DNA of 64,000 nucleotides from Paramecium sonneborni (GCA_905182985.1 CAJJDN010000020.1:64021-128020); one strand, 5' to 3'; counted from the stretch's first letter, positions 35,821 to 51,563 are shown. Program-made: numbers and translations. The notes: generated by a model not told the origin, from the letters alone.

Positions 35821-38800
35821 TCATTATTCTAAACTCTTTAGTAATACTTAAATTTTTTCGTTATTCTAAATTTGATTAATAAAATTTTTATCATCATTTG
35901 TTAATTAATCCTCAGTTTTTGTCATCAAATCTAGAAATCTTTATCTAATAATTTTCAGTTTGTCTGTTTTAGTTACAGTCTTTTAATGAGATATAATATC
36001 ATCAACTAAAATTTTTTTTTTCATAGCCCAATCTCTGTCATCTTCAATATAAAGCATTTCTTTCTATAGTTTGAAATGATTTTTAATTTGTTATTTATTG
36101 AATTAATTAGATTTTCTCATAGATGCCTCATATAAATAATTGCTTATAGATTAATTGAATGGTGGATCAATAGAATGAGGATCACTGCTTTCCGACCAGA
36201 TTTAATTTAAATGATTTAAAATTTTTAAAGATTTTGGTAATTAATTTTCAGGCAATGATATAGTGTTAGCAAAAGTAACATATGTTATTTCTATTGTTTT
36301 AGACCAAGTCGAAATAATTCTAATAGGAATCATTGAATTTAATGTAAAACTCTATATATTAATAATTGAAATACCAAAGATATGGGTTCAAATTTTTCTA
36401 AGTGATTTAGTTTAGAATTAGTACCACACTACATGATTATACGATCGTTAGTAATAATACTAGAACTAGTTCTTCCAGCTGAAACCCATAAAACAGATAG
36501 ATTTAACGGTTTGGGTAATATCTATATTTGATATTTAAGAAAATTACTTCATTTTTTAATTCTGAATTTCCAAGTTAACCTCTTTCACCCCATCCCCAAG
36601 TGTAAATTTTACTTCTAGTTTTTGCAATTACATGCTTAAAACCACAACAAACCTATAAGACTTTTTCAATATTAATGAGACAAGGTTCATGTCTGTATCT
36701 TCGATCACCTAATCCTAACTCTCCTTCATAGTTCTCTCCCCATGAATATAATTGTCCACTTTCACATAATGTAACAATAAATTGATTTCCACATGAAATC
36801 ATTTTGGCTTTCTATTTGATATGGATATGAACATTTAGATTAGATAAAGAAAATACTTTATTTTCACTTACTATATATTTCTTAGATGACACAGTACATT
36901 CTTTATTGAGATAATGAGGTTTAAATTTTATTTATTTATATTGATCACCATATTATAATAAAGAACCATCAGCAGTTGTTACTAATATAAAATCATCATT
37001 ACAACTGATGGATTTTATTCTAATAAATTCTGGGAATATATTCTTTTCAACAGTTTCAAAAGTTTCTTTATTTAAAATCAATTATCCACTCCCAAATTCA
37101 AATATAGCAGTTCCACCTAAAGTAACACATAAAGTACTCTCTTCTGTTGCAAAATATGATTATATTGGATGATCTTTTCTAAATTATTAAACTATTATAT
37201 TAAGTAATGTTCTTGAGTATGAATAATTTGGATTATAACATTAATAGATATCAGAAAGTATGTCAATATCAATAGGTACAGAAAATAATGCAATTTTCGG
37301 TAATCTTGGTCTCCATTAAATCAAACAAGTTTCTAATAATGGTTAAATTTCTTCATTTTCAATATTTTCATTTGTTAAAATCCATAAATTTGAAGCATCT
37401 TATTTTTATTGTTTAACATTTTTTTCCCAAGGTAATACATAGGATTCATAATTTTTTTTGTATGCCATTTGTTTATTAAGATATAATCTTGCAAATTTTT
37501 AAACACATCTTGCTGCTGCTCTCATTCTTTAAAACATTGTTGAAAGTAATTTAGTCCTAAAATAACCTTATATTAAATAAGCAGCATCATGAGCCCTTCT
37601 AAATTAACTTCTAGCTATAAATCTTCTAATTGCTGCTTAAACTTTTATTACTGAACTTTCCATTTTTATTTTACGTCCTGCATTCTTTATTTAATGAATT
37701 TGCTTCTTATTTTTTTTTCTTACTTAATTTCCTCTAAAATTAGATTATATGATAACAGCCTTCTTAATTAATATCATTTACCAAGCCTCATCAATAATTT
37801 TTTAAAATACATTTTTTATTTCCCTTACTTTTCTTTCTTATTTTGATTAAACCACATATCTACCAAATTTCTATATCTTACTAATTGCTAATTTCTTTCT
37901 TGCTACATCTCTAAGAACATTATATCTTTCAAAATATATTTTCAAATAGGATGAAGATTTTTCATATTTTTATTTCAATCTTTTTTCATGCAATTTTCTA
38001 TACCAAGCTTAAATGACGGATGCAGCTTTTATTTTTTTTCTGACTAAAACTTTAAAACGAATTCTTTAAGCTAAAGTACGAAGAGTCAAGGCTATTCTCA
38101 TCATTTTTTTCAAATGTTAATTCATCTTATAAATTTTATAAGATCTTTACAATTTGGCTGCTCTTTAATGTTTCAGAGTAACAATCTTATTGTAAGAATC
38201 TTCTATCATTTACAATCCTGTATTACGAATAAATATTTTAGTTTTTCCAAATAATACTTATTTTGAATCAATATGAGACATATGCTATTTAAACATATCT
38301 AAAACCAATTATCTAAAATTGATATCTGGTTTTTTTATTAATTTATTGTATATTTCATTTCTTGTCATATCAGCATATCTTTTATAAAAAAATTAATATG
38401 GTCTTCTAATACTGTAAGATTCCTTCCTTACTTTTAAAGAATCTAAAACTCCTAAATATCTAATTTATTTGAGAGTCATTTCAGATTATACTTGATTAGG
38501 TACTTTATTTTCATTTGGTTTTATACATCTAATAAAATGAACATCACATTAATGTAATTCTGTCATCAATTCAATCATTTCTTTTTTTATTTTTTATGAT
38601 ATAAATTTTTCTTTCATTCCTTCTAATGCATATAATTATTTTAATAGAACATTCTTAGTTTAACTAATCATAGCAATAGTTTAAGCACTCATTTCATCTT
38701 TATTTTTTTCTCGAAATCCTGTTACTGTATAACATACATCCTTAGCTGTATGTACTAATATAAATGCAGGATCACTTGGCATTTTTGGTGTTTTCACTAA

Positions 38801-40441
38801 TTGATTAGATTTATGAGTTGTTCTTATTTTCTATAAAAATCCATCATCAGTTGATTTTACTGAACAAGACTCATCTAAAATACTGAATATTCCTCCTGGT
38901 TATTTATCTATTAATTCAATTACATTAGCATTATCTTAAAATTCTAATTATCCTAAATGATCTTTTAAACCTTCTTCAATAAAAATCTTTTCTTCCTCTT
39001 TAAAAACGTATTGAATATATAGTTGATGTAATTTTTCATTTGTATAATTAATCATTATCTATTCAAATCCATTTTTATCGAAAACTTCAAATCCATAAAT
39101 ATCAAGTAACCCCACAGATATCTTAGACTCTACTTTAGGTTTTAAAACTTTATTTAATTGAATAACTAACCAATTAAATAATCTATCATAAATGTCTTTC
39201 GCTAATGAATCTCGTGTAAATTAACATTCATCTATTGTTAATGGAGACAATATTGTTTATTTGTTGATAACTCTTGATTTAAGAGTTAAAGCCTATGAAA
39301 GTTGCTAATTTGACAATTCTAATAAATTTTCAACTAAACTCTCATTAACTGAAGCTGGTTATGTATCTGTTAGAGTACTATTATCAAATTCAAGATTTCC
39401 TAAATGTAATACAGCAAGAACTGTTTAGACTATATTCTCAAAATCATTTTGCATTCCTAAGATTTTAAAACTTTCTTAAATTTCTTTAAACATTTCAGCA
39501 TCATCTACATTTGAGATTGTATATGTTTTAGAGGAATTGAGATAATTAAACTCCTCCATTTTCATTGTTACTCCAAATTTATTTAAAAGTTCTTTTGGTA
39601 AACCTTATAAAAAGAAATAAAATATGTGAAAATTTCTTTCATTTTTTCCTTATTGATTTATTCTTGACTTTTCCATTAAATAATTGATTATTTCTGCCCC
39701 CTTTATTTGTCTGCTTCTTTCATCTACAATAATTCTAACGTACTTTCCAAACCTTGAAGAATTATTATTCCTAACTGTTTTAGCATTACCAAAAGCTTCT
39801 AAAATTGGATTACATCCTAAAATTTAATCTTCAATTTTATCTTTCGATGAACCATCTGAAGCTATTGAAGTTAATAAATTCATTGAAAATTTTGCATTCT
39901 CAGTTTTTCCTGCTCCACTTTCTCCTGATATAACAATTGCCTAATTCTTTTCATTCTCAAATAATTATCTATAAGCTTGTGCTGCAATGGCATAAACATG
40001 AGGAGGCAAATCTTTTACAAGACGATTCTTTTTAACGATATCATCTATATATTGATTTCTAATATCTGCACCCATCAAACCATGAATCTATTTAAATGGA
40101 TTAATGACTAACAATGTTGGACCTACATAAGTAAATATTATATCTTTGGCAAATCTAAAGATTAAATTATTTAGTAATTCTGCATCATTAAGTATTTCCA
40201 TATTTACCATATCATCAAACCCTTTGTTTCCTAATATCGTTGGATCTGCTCTTTCTAACACTTAAGTTGGTTTGCATTATATCTATCCACCAGATTCCAA
40301 CTTAATAGTGATGATTTTGCCATCTGAACTTACAACGATAGCAGGTAAAAACATAGGGTCTTTATTATCAAGATCTTGCCAACATAATGCATTTTGGACA
40401 ACCCATGATAAATCTACTTATGGTTATGATTTTTTTGCCAT
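35821..40441 (-). CDS. Myosin heavy chain with C-terminal RCC1-like repeats
   Basis: Encodes 1523 residues with two introns near the 3' end (26 and 23 nt). The motor (about 1-760) has GESGAGKT at 173-180, switch [11 protein letters not shown], switch [17 protein letters not shown] and [12 protein letters not shown] neck with several IQ-like segments follows ([34 protein letters not shown]). The tail carries RCC1/ATS1-like blades ([40 protein letters not shown]) and a final coiled coil. Family knowledge: ciliate myosins with an ATS1/RCC1 tail form a separate class; proposed roles are cargo transport and phagosome movement. The ATG lies 17 bp after the MAP kinase stop. Confidence 0.94.
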
Positions 40442-40458
40442 ATATTTAATTATATTTA

Positions 40459-41892
<1,434 letters not shown>

Positions 41893-42154
41893 TCACTTTA
41901 TAATATTAATTTTTTATTTTTTGATACAAAACTTATTTAAATCATGCATTAATAGAAGATAATTTTACAAAAATTGGCATAAATATAAGTAACCTATATA
42001 AATCAATCCTACAGTTCTCTATAATAAACTCATATACATAAATAATACTAAAAAACATTATTTTAAATTATTTGACTATTAAACAATATTCATATAATTT
42101 ATAAATTTTGTTTACACATTTATTTCATTTAACAAACCTATCTATATTTCCAAC

Positions 42155-43531
<1,377 letters not shown>

Positions 43532-43585
43532 TTATATTAATATACTCCATAATACAAACTTAATACAATTCACAAACTTTTTTAT

Positions 43586-45111
43586 TCATATAAATTGAAT
43601 GGATCGTTCTACAACAGAGAATATCTTTTATCCATATTCAGAACCGTTTATTTATTATAGTATTTCAGGGTGTCTCTTTAATATTTCAAGAACTGCTATG
43701 ATTTATTACTGATCTAACTATAAATATTTTTTAAAGACATAGTTTCCAAAAGGATGAGTAGCGAAAGCTACAAATTAATAACTAAAATTTAAATTAAATT
43801 TACTTATTTTCTTAATCTGTAGCCAACATTATGTTTGTTACAAATTTTAGATCTTCTTAATCAATTACTTCAAGGAATACTTCTACAACATTACTTCCGT
43901 ATTTGTTGTAAGATAAAGTTTAGAAATTACTCTTAATTATTCTTAACAGTTCCATTTTTTATTATTTGAAATTACTCTTCAAAATGAACTAAATTATGTA
44001 GTTACCAAATTCGCATAAACAGAGTTATTATGATACATCCATAATTTAATCCAATAAGGTTAAACTATATAATTTTTAAAGCATAAATTAAATGATTCTA
44101 CATCCATAAGTGTGCTAAGACATAGAATATACTGATTATTCTATATGTTTTTTCATATATTCACATAACTTATAATCAAAATTCTCTAAACAACTTAATA
44201 GAACGAAGCAACCATTATTATCCTTTATTAATTGTTTGATTTGTAATTTTATCTCATCCATAAATTCTATTTAAAAATGTTTCTCTTCATCTTTTAAAAA
44301 TTCTATCATTCTATGTATCACTCTAGAGGCGTATTAATTTTTGGATAATTCAAAAAAATGCCCTTTAAGTTAATAAAATAAACTGAATTTCCACTATCTT
44401 TCACCTACAACTATAATTTTATATAAAATACATGACAAAAATATTTTTTAAACCAAATAATTTCCAAATAAATCTTTTGAAGTCTTAATTAAATTTTTTT
44501 CAATAGTCTCAAAGATCATATTTCTTTATAAAGGAGTACCATTGTCAAAAATCTTTTGTAGATTTCTTGAAGCATTCTAATTTCCACATATCTATTCCTA
44601 AAAAAATAAATAAATGATTTACTAAACAATTTCTAAATTGATAATCATCTTGCCTCAATAACAATTAAACTTAATTATCTTCTTATAGAGAAGGATGACT
44701 GTTAAATGTCAAAAATAAAGTTGAAACTTGAGTAATAGGTTGCATAGTTTAATGTTTTTTAGGGGAAAATTATAGTTACTTTAATTCGTGATGAATTTTA
44801 ATTGAAGGTTTCTTCTCTTTTTATCTTTCGTTAAATCTAATATTTATAATTAGAATATATACATATAAGGTTGTGTGTTTGTAGAATTATAAGTAAGAGT
44901 GTCATTCCCATAATATTCCCCATGAATTTCAATTTATTCAATGGAATTAATTAAAGTGGGTTAAAACTCTTTGGCGTTCAGTGATAATTTACTCTTTTTT
45001 CTAGTTTATTTCCTTTAATACATTTACACTTCGCTTTCATCTAATACATTATCATTATATTCACATACCACTAAGTATTGAACCAATTAATTGTTTTTCT
45101 TCGGGATCCAT
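43586..45111 (-). CDS. PUF (Pumilio) RNA-binding protein with a PAM2-like motif
   Basis: Encodes 465 residues after five introns (28, 26, 25, 27 and 22 nt). PUF repeats are clear: ASRNLQKIFDNGTPLQRNMI, SKDLFGNYLVQKIF, NQYASRVIHRMIEFL, DNNGCFVLLSCLENF, HTYGCRIIQFMLQKL, CEFGNYIIQFILKSN, NKYGSNVVEVFLEVI, HPFGNYVFKKYLQ. Residues ~30-45 read KSKLSLNAKEFQP, which fits the PAM2 motif that binds the MLLE domain of poly(A)-binding protein. Family knowledge: PUF proteins bind 3' UTRs and repress or move mRNAs. The PAM2-like link to PABP would suit deadenylation control, but is inference. Confidence 0.88.
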
Positions 45112-45192
45112 ATTGAGATGTTGTTTTTTAAAAATACAAAATAAGAATATTTTTTCCCTTTTATAATAATTAATTTAATATATATTTAGATA

Positions 45193-46596
45193 TCAAGCAC
45201 TCTTATTTCTAGAAATCTTGCCTTCAAATCTATTTTATTTTTTAGAATAGCATTATTTCTCACAGGATTCCTCTGTTACTCTGGAAATTTTGCTATTTAA
45301 TTATTAATCTGATTTAAAACAATTAATCCTTGTTATTCTGAATTGTTTATTTGAATCATATCTTCTTCTATTTATGAAATTTTGAAGATAATTTTAGATG
45401 TCATTTCTTAAATTGAGTTCCAAACAAGATCCAATTGATTTCCTTCTTTTTTTTTCTTCTTCTAATATTTTTTTTTTTCTTTCATCTTCTTCAAACAATA
45501 TATTATTTGATCTTTCCAAGAATTTTAATTCATTTTCTTAAGGTACAAATAGATAAGCATTTTTTAGTAATTGATCAGCAGTGGGTCTATCCTATTATTT
45601 TGGAGTCATCATTTAGCAAACTATTTGTATCAAAGAATCGGAATATTGAATTCCTAATTAAATTAATAATTAGTATGTTTACCTACATCTTTAAAATGAC
45701 GTTTATTGATGCCACTTCTTAATTCTTGATATTGATTATCAGATTTTGGTAATTCCTCTTGAATCATTAATTCAAAGATGGTGCATCCAAAAGCAAAAAT
45801 ATCAACTTTTTATAAATCTATTGGAGTACCAAAATTCATCTAGATAAAGTTTTTAATACATATTCCATGATTTCAGGAGCTGTATATCTTTAATCCCCAT
45901 CTCGTATATCTTCATTAGCTAATACATATTAGAGTCTTGATAACCCAAAATCAGCAATTTTGTAGCTCATATCTTATTTTTTAAATAATATATTCTCTGG
46001 TTTGATATCCATATGTACTAAATTCTTGCTATGCAAAAACCTTAAACCTTCTAAAATATGTTTTAAAATAATTTTGATTTCCCATTCTTAATATTGTTTT
46101 TAATACTTAAGATTATAATCACAGTATTCCATAACTAAAAAAAACTAATTTTATTCAATCCAACAATTATAATACTGAACAATATGTTTAGAATCACTTT
46201 TACTGAATAAATCTGCCAAAATACAGGCTTCTTATCTAGCATCACTGAATTCTAATTTTTGCTTAGGTTAAGCTTTAGTCTTTTTAATAGCATAGATAGA
46301 TTGATCGAGAATGTTCCTACATTTAAATACAATAGCAAAATTTCCTTATCCAATTTTGGCTATCTCTTCATACATAGAGTTATATTTAGATGTGATTTCC
46401 AATTACATTGCATTATTTTAAACAATATTGGGAGCACTGAAAGGTCTAACAATGGATGATCCTCCATTATTAATACTAAATGCTAATTTCTTAAAATAAA
46501 TGAATTATAATGTACTTTGAGAATCTATGCACTTTATGGAATATTTGAAATTGAATTGATATTTAAACGTACAGCTTTAGATTTCGGATCTGACAT
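45193..46596 (-). CDS. Wee1-like protein kinase
   Basis: Encodes 442 residues after three introns (26, 20 and 29 nt). Motifs: [87 protein letters not shown] and [14 protein letters not shown]. The HxDIKPxN loop and the GDxRY...E segment after DFG are typical of Wee1/Myt1 rather than Ser/Thr kinases in general. A basic, coiled C-terminal extension of about 100 residues follows. Family knowledge: Wee1 phosphorylates Cdk1 on a Gly-loop tyrosine to delay division. A member of the related NEK or PERK-like groups cannot be fully excluded. Confidence 0.8.
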
Positions 46597-46635
46597 TTAA
46601 TTGAATTAATTCGAAGAATAATTATATTAACATAA

Positions 46636-47320
46636 TCAAACTAATCTTCTATCATTGAGTAATTTTTTTATGTAATATACTTACCATGCAGTCACTCCAC
46701 AAATTGCCACAGTTTCAATAAATGTTAAAATCATCAATTATTTATTTATCTTTTATACATCAGCCAAAGCACCCTTGGATTTCAATTCACTCAATTTTGT
46801 ACTATAAAAAACATCTCTTATTTTTTATAAGACTCCTTGAACTCCATTTTCAATAGGATCTATATCATTCTATTCAATTTCTTCTAAAAAAAACGATATC
46901 AATTAGAGATGTACCTTTATCAGATTTAGCTACATCAATAGCAAATTGAACAACTTTAGACTCTTTTGCTCTTTTATTTTAAAATATCAATTAATAATCT
47001 CCTTTCTCAGTGGCATTGAAACTGAACACTGCTTCTTTTTTCATCATCTTGGCATAAATCATTGAACCAGAAGGATCAATAACCTTAAAATCAATAGTAT
47101 CCATAGTATAGATTGGTATAAAGAATGTGCCTCTTATATTTGTAGGAGTTTTCTTGATTGACTCAATAAATATCTCTTCGCCTCCTTTTTCAATTGAGAA
47201 TGAGATCATATCATCAGGTAGAAAGCCTCTCATATATTTATCCCAATCTTGCATGATTTCTTTGGTTTCTTCCATGCTACACCAAGAGATTGCTAAGAGA
47301 CTCAATAATATTGGAAACAT
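46636..47320 (-). CDS. p24/TMED cargo receptor (emp24/GOLD family)
   Basis: Encodes 217 residues with one 31-nt intron. Signal peptide MFPILLSLLAISWCS; GOLD domain with DDMISFSIEKGGEEIFIESI and NATEKGDYQLIFQNKR; coiled coil NGVQGVLQKIRDVFYSTKLS; one transmembrane helix LTFIETVAICGVTAWQVYYI and short basic tail KKLLNDRRLV. Family knowledge: p24 proteins cycle between ER and Golgi in COPII/COPI vesicles and sort GPI-anchored and other cargo. The true start is ATG 47320; a frame extending to 47335 begins with TTG. Only 11 bp from the stop of the next gene. Confidence 0.9.
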
Positions 47321-47331
47321 AAATATATCAA

Positions 47332-48561
47332 TCAATTAAATTAGAATGTACTCTAACCACGTATATGAATTTTTTTTATTTTTTTCTTACTTTCACTTTC
47401 ATCAATTACTCTATCTTTTTCTTCCACACTTTCTTCACTATTCAATCTTTCTTAATCATTCCTATGTTTTCCAGAAGAAGATCTTAAATGTAATAACTAA
47501 AATAAAACTATTTTAACTTGTGGATTTTTTTAAGGAATTCCCATACAAGGATTCTATTTATTAGGAACCTTTAAAGATTTCTTGAATACCATCTAATTTA
47601 ACACTTTTAATCTAGATATGAAATTAAGGAACTCTTATAATTCAATATTATCTATTTCACATTAAACTGGTGTTTATACTAAAGTTTAAATTTAAAATAC
47701 GTTTAAGTCTCTTTGCTGAATCTTTAAACTTCAATAATAGATCATAATGTCTTTTTGATTCACTATAAATTTCAAATAGACTAAGAGCGTCTGAATTAGG
47801 TAATGTTACATATTTGTCAATTACCTTTTCTATTTCATAACATATGAAACTCTGAAATCTCCACACATCAAAGTAGATATATTTCTGTATTTCAGATATT
47901 TGAATTTCAGATTTTAAAAGAATAGTAGCATTATTAACTAGATTTTGCATTTTATAATGCCATAAAAACATCAATTTAGGTTCTATATGATCTTTATCAT
48001 TTAAATATGGATATGAATTACGACAAGCTGCTCTATAAAGATCGATATTAGCAGCTAGACGTTAAAGATAACTAAAATATGCTTAAGTAAATTATGAAAT
48101 GTTTAATTCCTCGCTAACGTTCATTTCAGTGTAGAATTAATCGTGCTTCATACGAGTCATCAGATCAGGTTCTGTAACTAGATTGTCTGAGTAATGTTGT
48201 TCTATTTTTTTTATTCGACAATCCCTCAGTTTTATTGATACTTCTTAAGATATATCAGCACAATGGAACATCTAATGGATTATTGCAAGTAGTTGAATTA
48301 AAGCGGTACTTCCTGTTATTCCCTTGTACTCTGATAGATAATTAAAAAGAATATCAATATTACCTAAGTATATATAATTATAATACTGTCATTTTTGGTC
48401 AACTATTGAGCCATTTATTTTGTCATTTATTTTAAATCAAATTGAACATAAGGACCAACAATCTAGTTTAAAATCTCTTAGAACTTGTTTTATTCACTTT
48501 AATTGATATTAACAGTTGATTTAGAATGAAAGAGATTCTAAAATTTGCTGAACAGAGACAT
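47332..48561 (-). CDS. ANTH/AP180-like endocytic adaptor (tentative)
   Basis: Encodes 392 residues after two introns (23 and 28 nt). Helices such as LFNYLSEYKGITGSTALIQL, FTQAYFSYLQRLAANIDLYR, RNSYPYLNDKDHIEPKLMFL, MQNLVNNATILLKSEIQISE and LFEIYSESKRHYDLLLKFKD resemble the second half of an ANTH domain, in which membrane lipids and clathrin coats meet. The N-terminal lysine-rich PIP2-binding motif is not obvious, so the assignment is uncertain. The C-terminal tail is acidic (ERLNSEESVEEKDRVIDESE) then basic. If correct, it would link cargo to clathrin coats. Confidence 0.55.
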
Positions 48562-48660
48562 TAAAATATAAATTAAAATAATTAAGGTATCTCATTTATT
48601 TTGTTCTTCAAATGTAATATTTATTTTTAAATTGGATAGTGCCAAATTTCTTTTGAAAAA

Positions 48661-49545
48661 ATGAAAAGGTAATACAAATAGTTAAATTAATTAAAATATG
48701 TAGAGAATGGATCTTAGAAGAAATTTGGGTAAGAGAAAAAGATTGAACTGAGTAGTAGTAATAAAAAGTACGGGATTAAAGCTATTGATAATATTTAATC
48801 AGGTGAATTTCTGATAAAAGTGTCCCATAAATATGCAATAAGCGCATTCACAGTATTCTAAAATGAATAATGTGTAGATATTATGAAGAGGAATCCTCAT
48901 ATATATCCATCATTACAATAAATTGGTAATAAATAAAGTGATTTTTAAACATTAATACTTTATTTGACAACATAAAGACATGGCAAATTAAAGCCAATAT
49001 TTGATGTTTCAGAAAATCCAAGTTGTTTGCTTGACTGTGATTAAGAAATTCCATTTGATTATTTAAGAGAATTGAAGTTAGAATTCGAAGAGGAATATAA
49101 GGCAGCAAAAGATGAAGTAATGTTAATAGGATTAAGTAGTGAAGATTATGATTGGGCATATAGATTTTGCATGAATAGAAGATTAAGTGTGAATAATGAT
49201 TATCCTTTTTCATTTTTAGTACCTATGATTGATATGATAAATCATGGCAAGAATAAAGCAATCTTTGGTTTGGAATAGGACAATCATCAACCAGAAGACT
49301 ATATATAAAATAACTATATGAAATACAAATATATTTTGTAAAATAAATATTGGTTTACTTAAGAGGATTAGGAACTAATATAAAATGTTAAACTAAATGA
49401 AAGTGAAAGATGTTCTAAGATATTAAATAAATTATTAACAAAGTTATTTTAAGAATTACTCAGAACAATCAGTTACTTATCTGACAGAGCTATTTTACAT
49501 CTTATTAATCAAAATTTATTTTTAGATAACAATTTACATTCATGA
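48661..49545 (+). pseudogene. In-frame chimera: end of protein X joined to SET-domain fragment
   Basis: An open frame of 294 codons. The first 38 codons (MKRQYKQLNQLKYVENG...SSSNKKYG) correspond to the third exon of protein X (intact copies at 57109-58160 and 58290-59341). From 48775 it switches, in frame, to codons 15-245 of the SET methyltransferase encoded at 55468-57036. After 49467 homology ends and unrelated sequence supplies 26 codons to TGA 49543. The SET catalytic core (LNLYGC...YYGF) is missing, so no methyltransferase activity is expected. A 26-nt GT...TAG intron-like segment precedes the X part at 48613-48638. Confidence 0.6.
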
Positions 49546-50078
49546 GCCCATATTTTAATATTTAAAATTTAAGGTGTCTTTAATTTAATCTCATAATTCA
49601 CTTTTTAATTCATCTTTTGAAAGTACTTCTAATATTTAACTTCCTAATGAAGATTTTAAAAGTAAAATGACCCTAAATTATACATATAACTTAAATTTTA
49701 TTGATGTAATTATTGATTAATTCATAGAAGATAGTGTTTATGAGATGTTTCTAGATTTAAATGTCTATGAACCCCTATAGAGATTCCATTACCTTATGTA
49801 TTCACAGTTTTGATGTGATTATAAAACATGTAAGATAGGTTAAAAGCGATAGATTATCTAATTTCTTTAAGACAAATTCTTCCAATAACATTGATAATTA
49901 ATTTATTCTTATGATTATTATGTTGATTTTTAAAAGTTGAGTCGACTATTGAATTCTCTTATTTGAACTTCTTGTTTTGATCCTAATACCATTTATAAAT
50001 CTTTTCTTTTGGTATATTAAATGGCTTTGATTGGTATTGGGTTCAAAACAAGAAGTTTAAATAAGAGAATCCAAGAGT
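48775..50078 (+). repeat. Duplicated block copy A, ending at a single N
   Basis: This 1304-bp stretch recurs with no visible difference at 50080-51383, directly after the single N at 50079. It contains the SET fragment, about 480 bp of unrelated AT-rich sequence with one coding-like piece (FNSSFESTSNIQLPNEDF...), and a fold-back. The end of one sequence repeating the start of the next across one N is typical of overlapping contigs that were not merged. Confidence 0.8.
49953..50070. repeat. Fold-back (hairpin) made of homeodomain-gene sequence
   Basis: A 38-bp arm at 49953-49990 (ATTCTCTTATTTGAACTTCT...) has its near-perfect reverse complement at 50033-50070; spacer 42 bp. Both arms and part of the spacer match the homeodomain-like gene at 59582-59938, once in each orientation, so this is a fold-back join inside that gene. 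It recurs in the other block copies at about 51258-51375 and 52742-52859. Confidence 0.7.
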
Positions 50079-50079
50079 N
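50079..50079. other. Assembly gap (1 N)
   Basis: A single N between two copies of the same 1304-bp sequence. Probably a placeholder for a negative (overlapping) gap. Confidence 0.85.
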
Positions 50080-51528
50080 ATTAAAGCTATTGATAATATT
50101 TAATCAGGTGAATTTCTGATAAAAGTGTCCCATAAATATGCAATAAGCGCATTCACAGTATTCTAAAATGAATAATGTGTAGATATTATGAAGAGGAATC
50201 CTCATATATATCCATCATTACAATAAATTGGTAATAAATAAAGTGATTTTTAAACATTAATACTTTATTTGACAACATAAAGACATGGCAAATTAAAGCC
50301 AATATTTGATGTTTCAGAAAATCCAAGTTGTTTGCTTGACTGTGATTAAGAAATTCCATTTGATTATTTAAGAGAATTGAAGTTAGAATTCGAAGAGGAA
50401 TATAAGGCAGCAAAAGATGAAGTAATGTTAATAGGATTAAGTAGTGAAGATTATGATTGGGCATATAGATTTTGCATGAATAGAAGATTAAGTGTGAATA
50501 ATGATTATCCTTTTTCATTTTTAGTACCTATGATTGATATGATAAATCATGGCAAGAATAAAGCAATCTTTGGTTTGGAATAGGACAATCATCAACCAGA
50601 AGACTATATATAAAATAACTATATGAAATACAAATATATTTTGTAAAATAAATATTGGTTTACTTAAGAGGATTAGGAACTAATATAAAATGTTAAACTA
50701 AATGAAAGTGAAAGATGTTCTAAGATATTAAATAAATTATTAACAAAGTTATTTTAAGAATTACTCAGAACAATCAGTTACTTATCTGACAGAGCTATTT
50801 TACATCTTATTAATCAAAATTTATTTTTAGATAACAATTTACATTCATGAGCCCATATTTTAATATTTAAAATTTAAGGTGTCTTTAATTTAATCTCATA
50901 ATTCACTTTTTAATTCATCTTTTGAAAGTACTTCTAATATTTAACTTCCTAATGAAGATTTTAAAAGTAAAATGACCCTAAATTATACATATAACTTAAA
51001 TTTTATTGATGTAATTATTGATTAATTCATAGAAGATAGTGTTTATGAGATGTTTCTAGATTTAAATGTCTATGAACCCCTATAGAGATTCCATTACCTT
51101 ATGTATTCACAGTTTTGATGTGATTATAAAACATGTAAGATAGGTTAAAAGCGATAGATTATCTAATTTCTTTAAGACAAATTCTTCCAATAACATTGAT
51201 AATTAATTTATTCTTATGATTATTATGTTGATTTTTAAAAGTTGAGTCGACTATTGAATTCTCTTATTTGAACTTCTTGTTTTGATCCTAATACCATTTA
51301 TAAATCTTTTCTTTTGGTATATTAAATGGCTTTGATTGGTATTGGGTTCAAAACAAGAAGTTTAAATAAGAGAATCCAAGAGTTGAAACTGAAAAAGAAA
51401 TCATTTTTAAACAAGATAGTTTAAGTTCAAAGACCCATGAAATATTATATTTTAGAGGTCTTTAATTTAATTAGGAAGCGGATCAAAATTTAAAAAATAG
51501 ACTGCTAAAATTAGCAAGAGATTTGATA
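50080..51528 (+). repeat. Duplicated block copy B, between two gaps
   Basis: 1449 bp bounded by N on both sides. It equals copy A over its first 1304 bp and equals copy C (51564-53012) over its whole length except for one base (A at the site equal to T51981). It holds the SET fragment (50080-50850), the fold-back, and the 3' half of the homeodomain-like gene. A short contig wholly contained in its neighbour is more likely than a third real copy. Confidence 0.75.
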
Positions 51529-51563
51529 NNNNNNNNNNNNNNNNNNNNNNNNNNNNNNNNNNN
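51529..51563. other. Assembly gap (35 N)
   Basis: Thirty-five N at the join of copies B and C. Confidence 0.95.

Noticed and set aside
46991..47335. Start of the p24 gene at 47335
   Set aside because: The codon there is TTG, not ATG; the first ATG (47320) gives a proper signal peptide.
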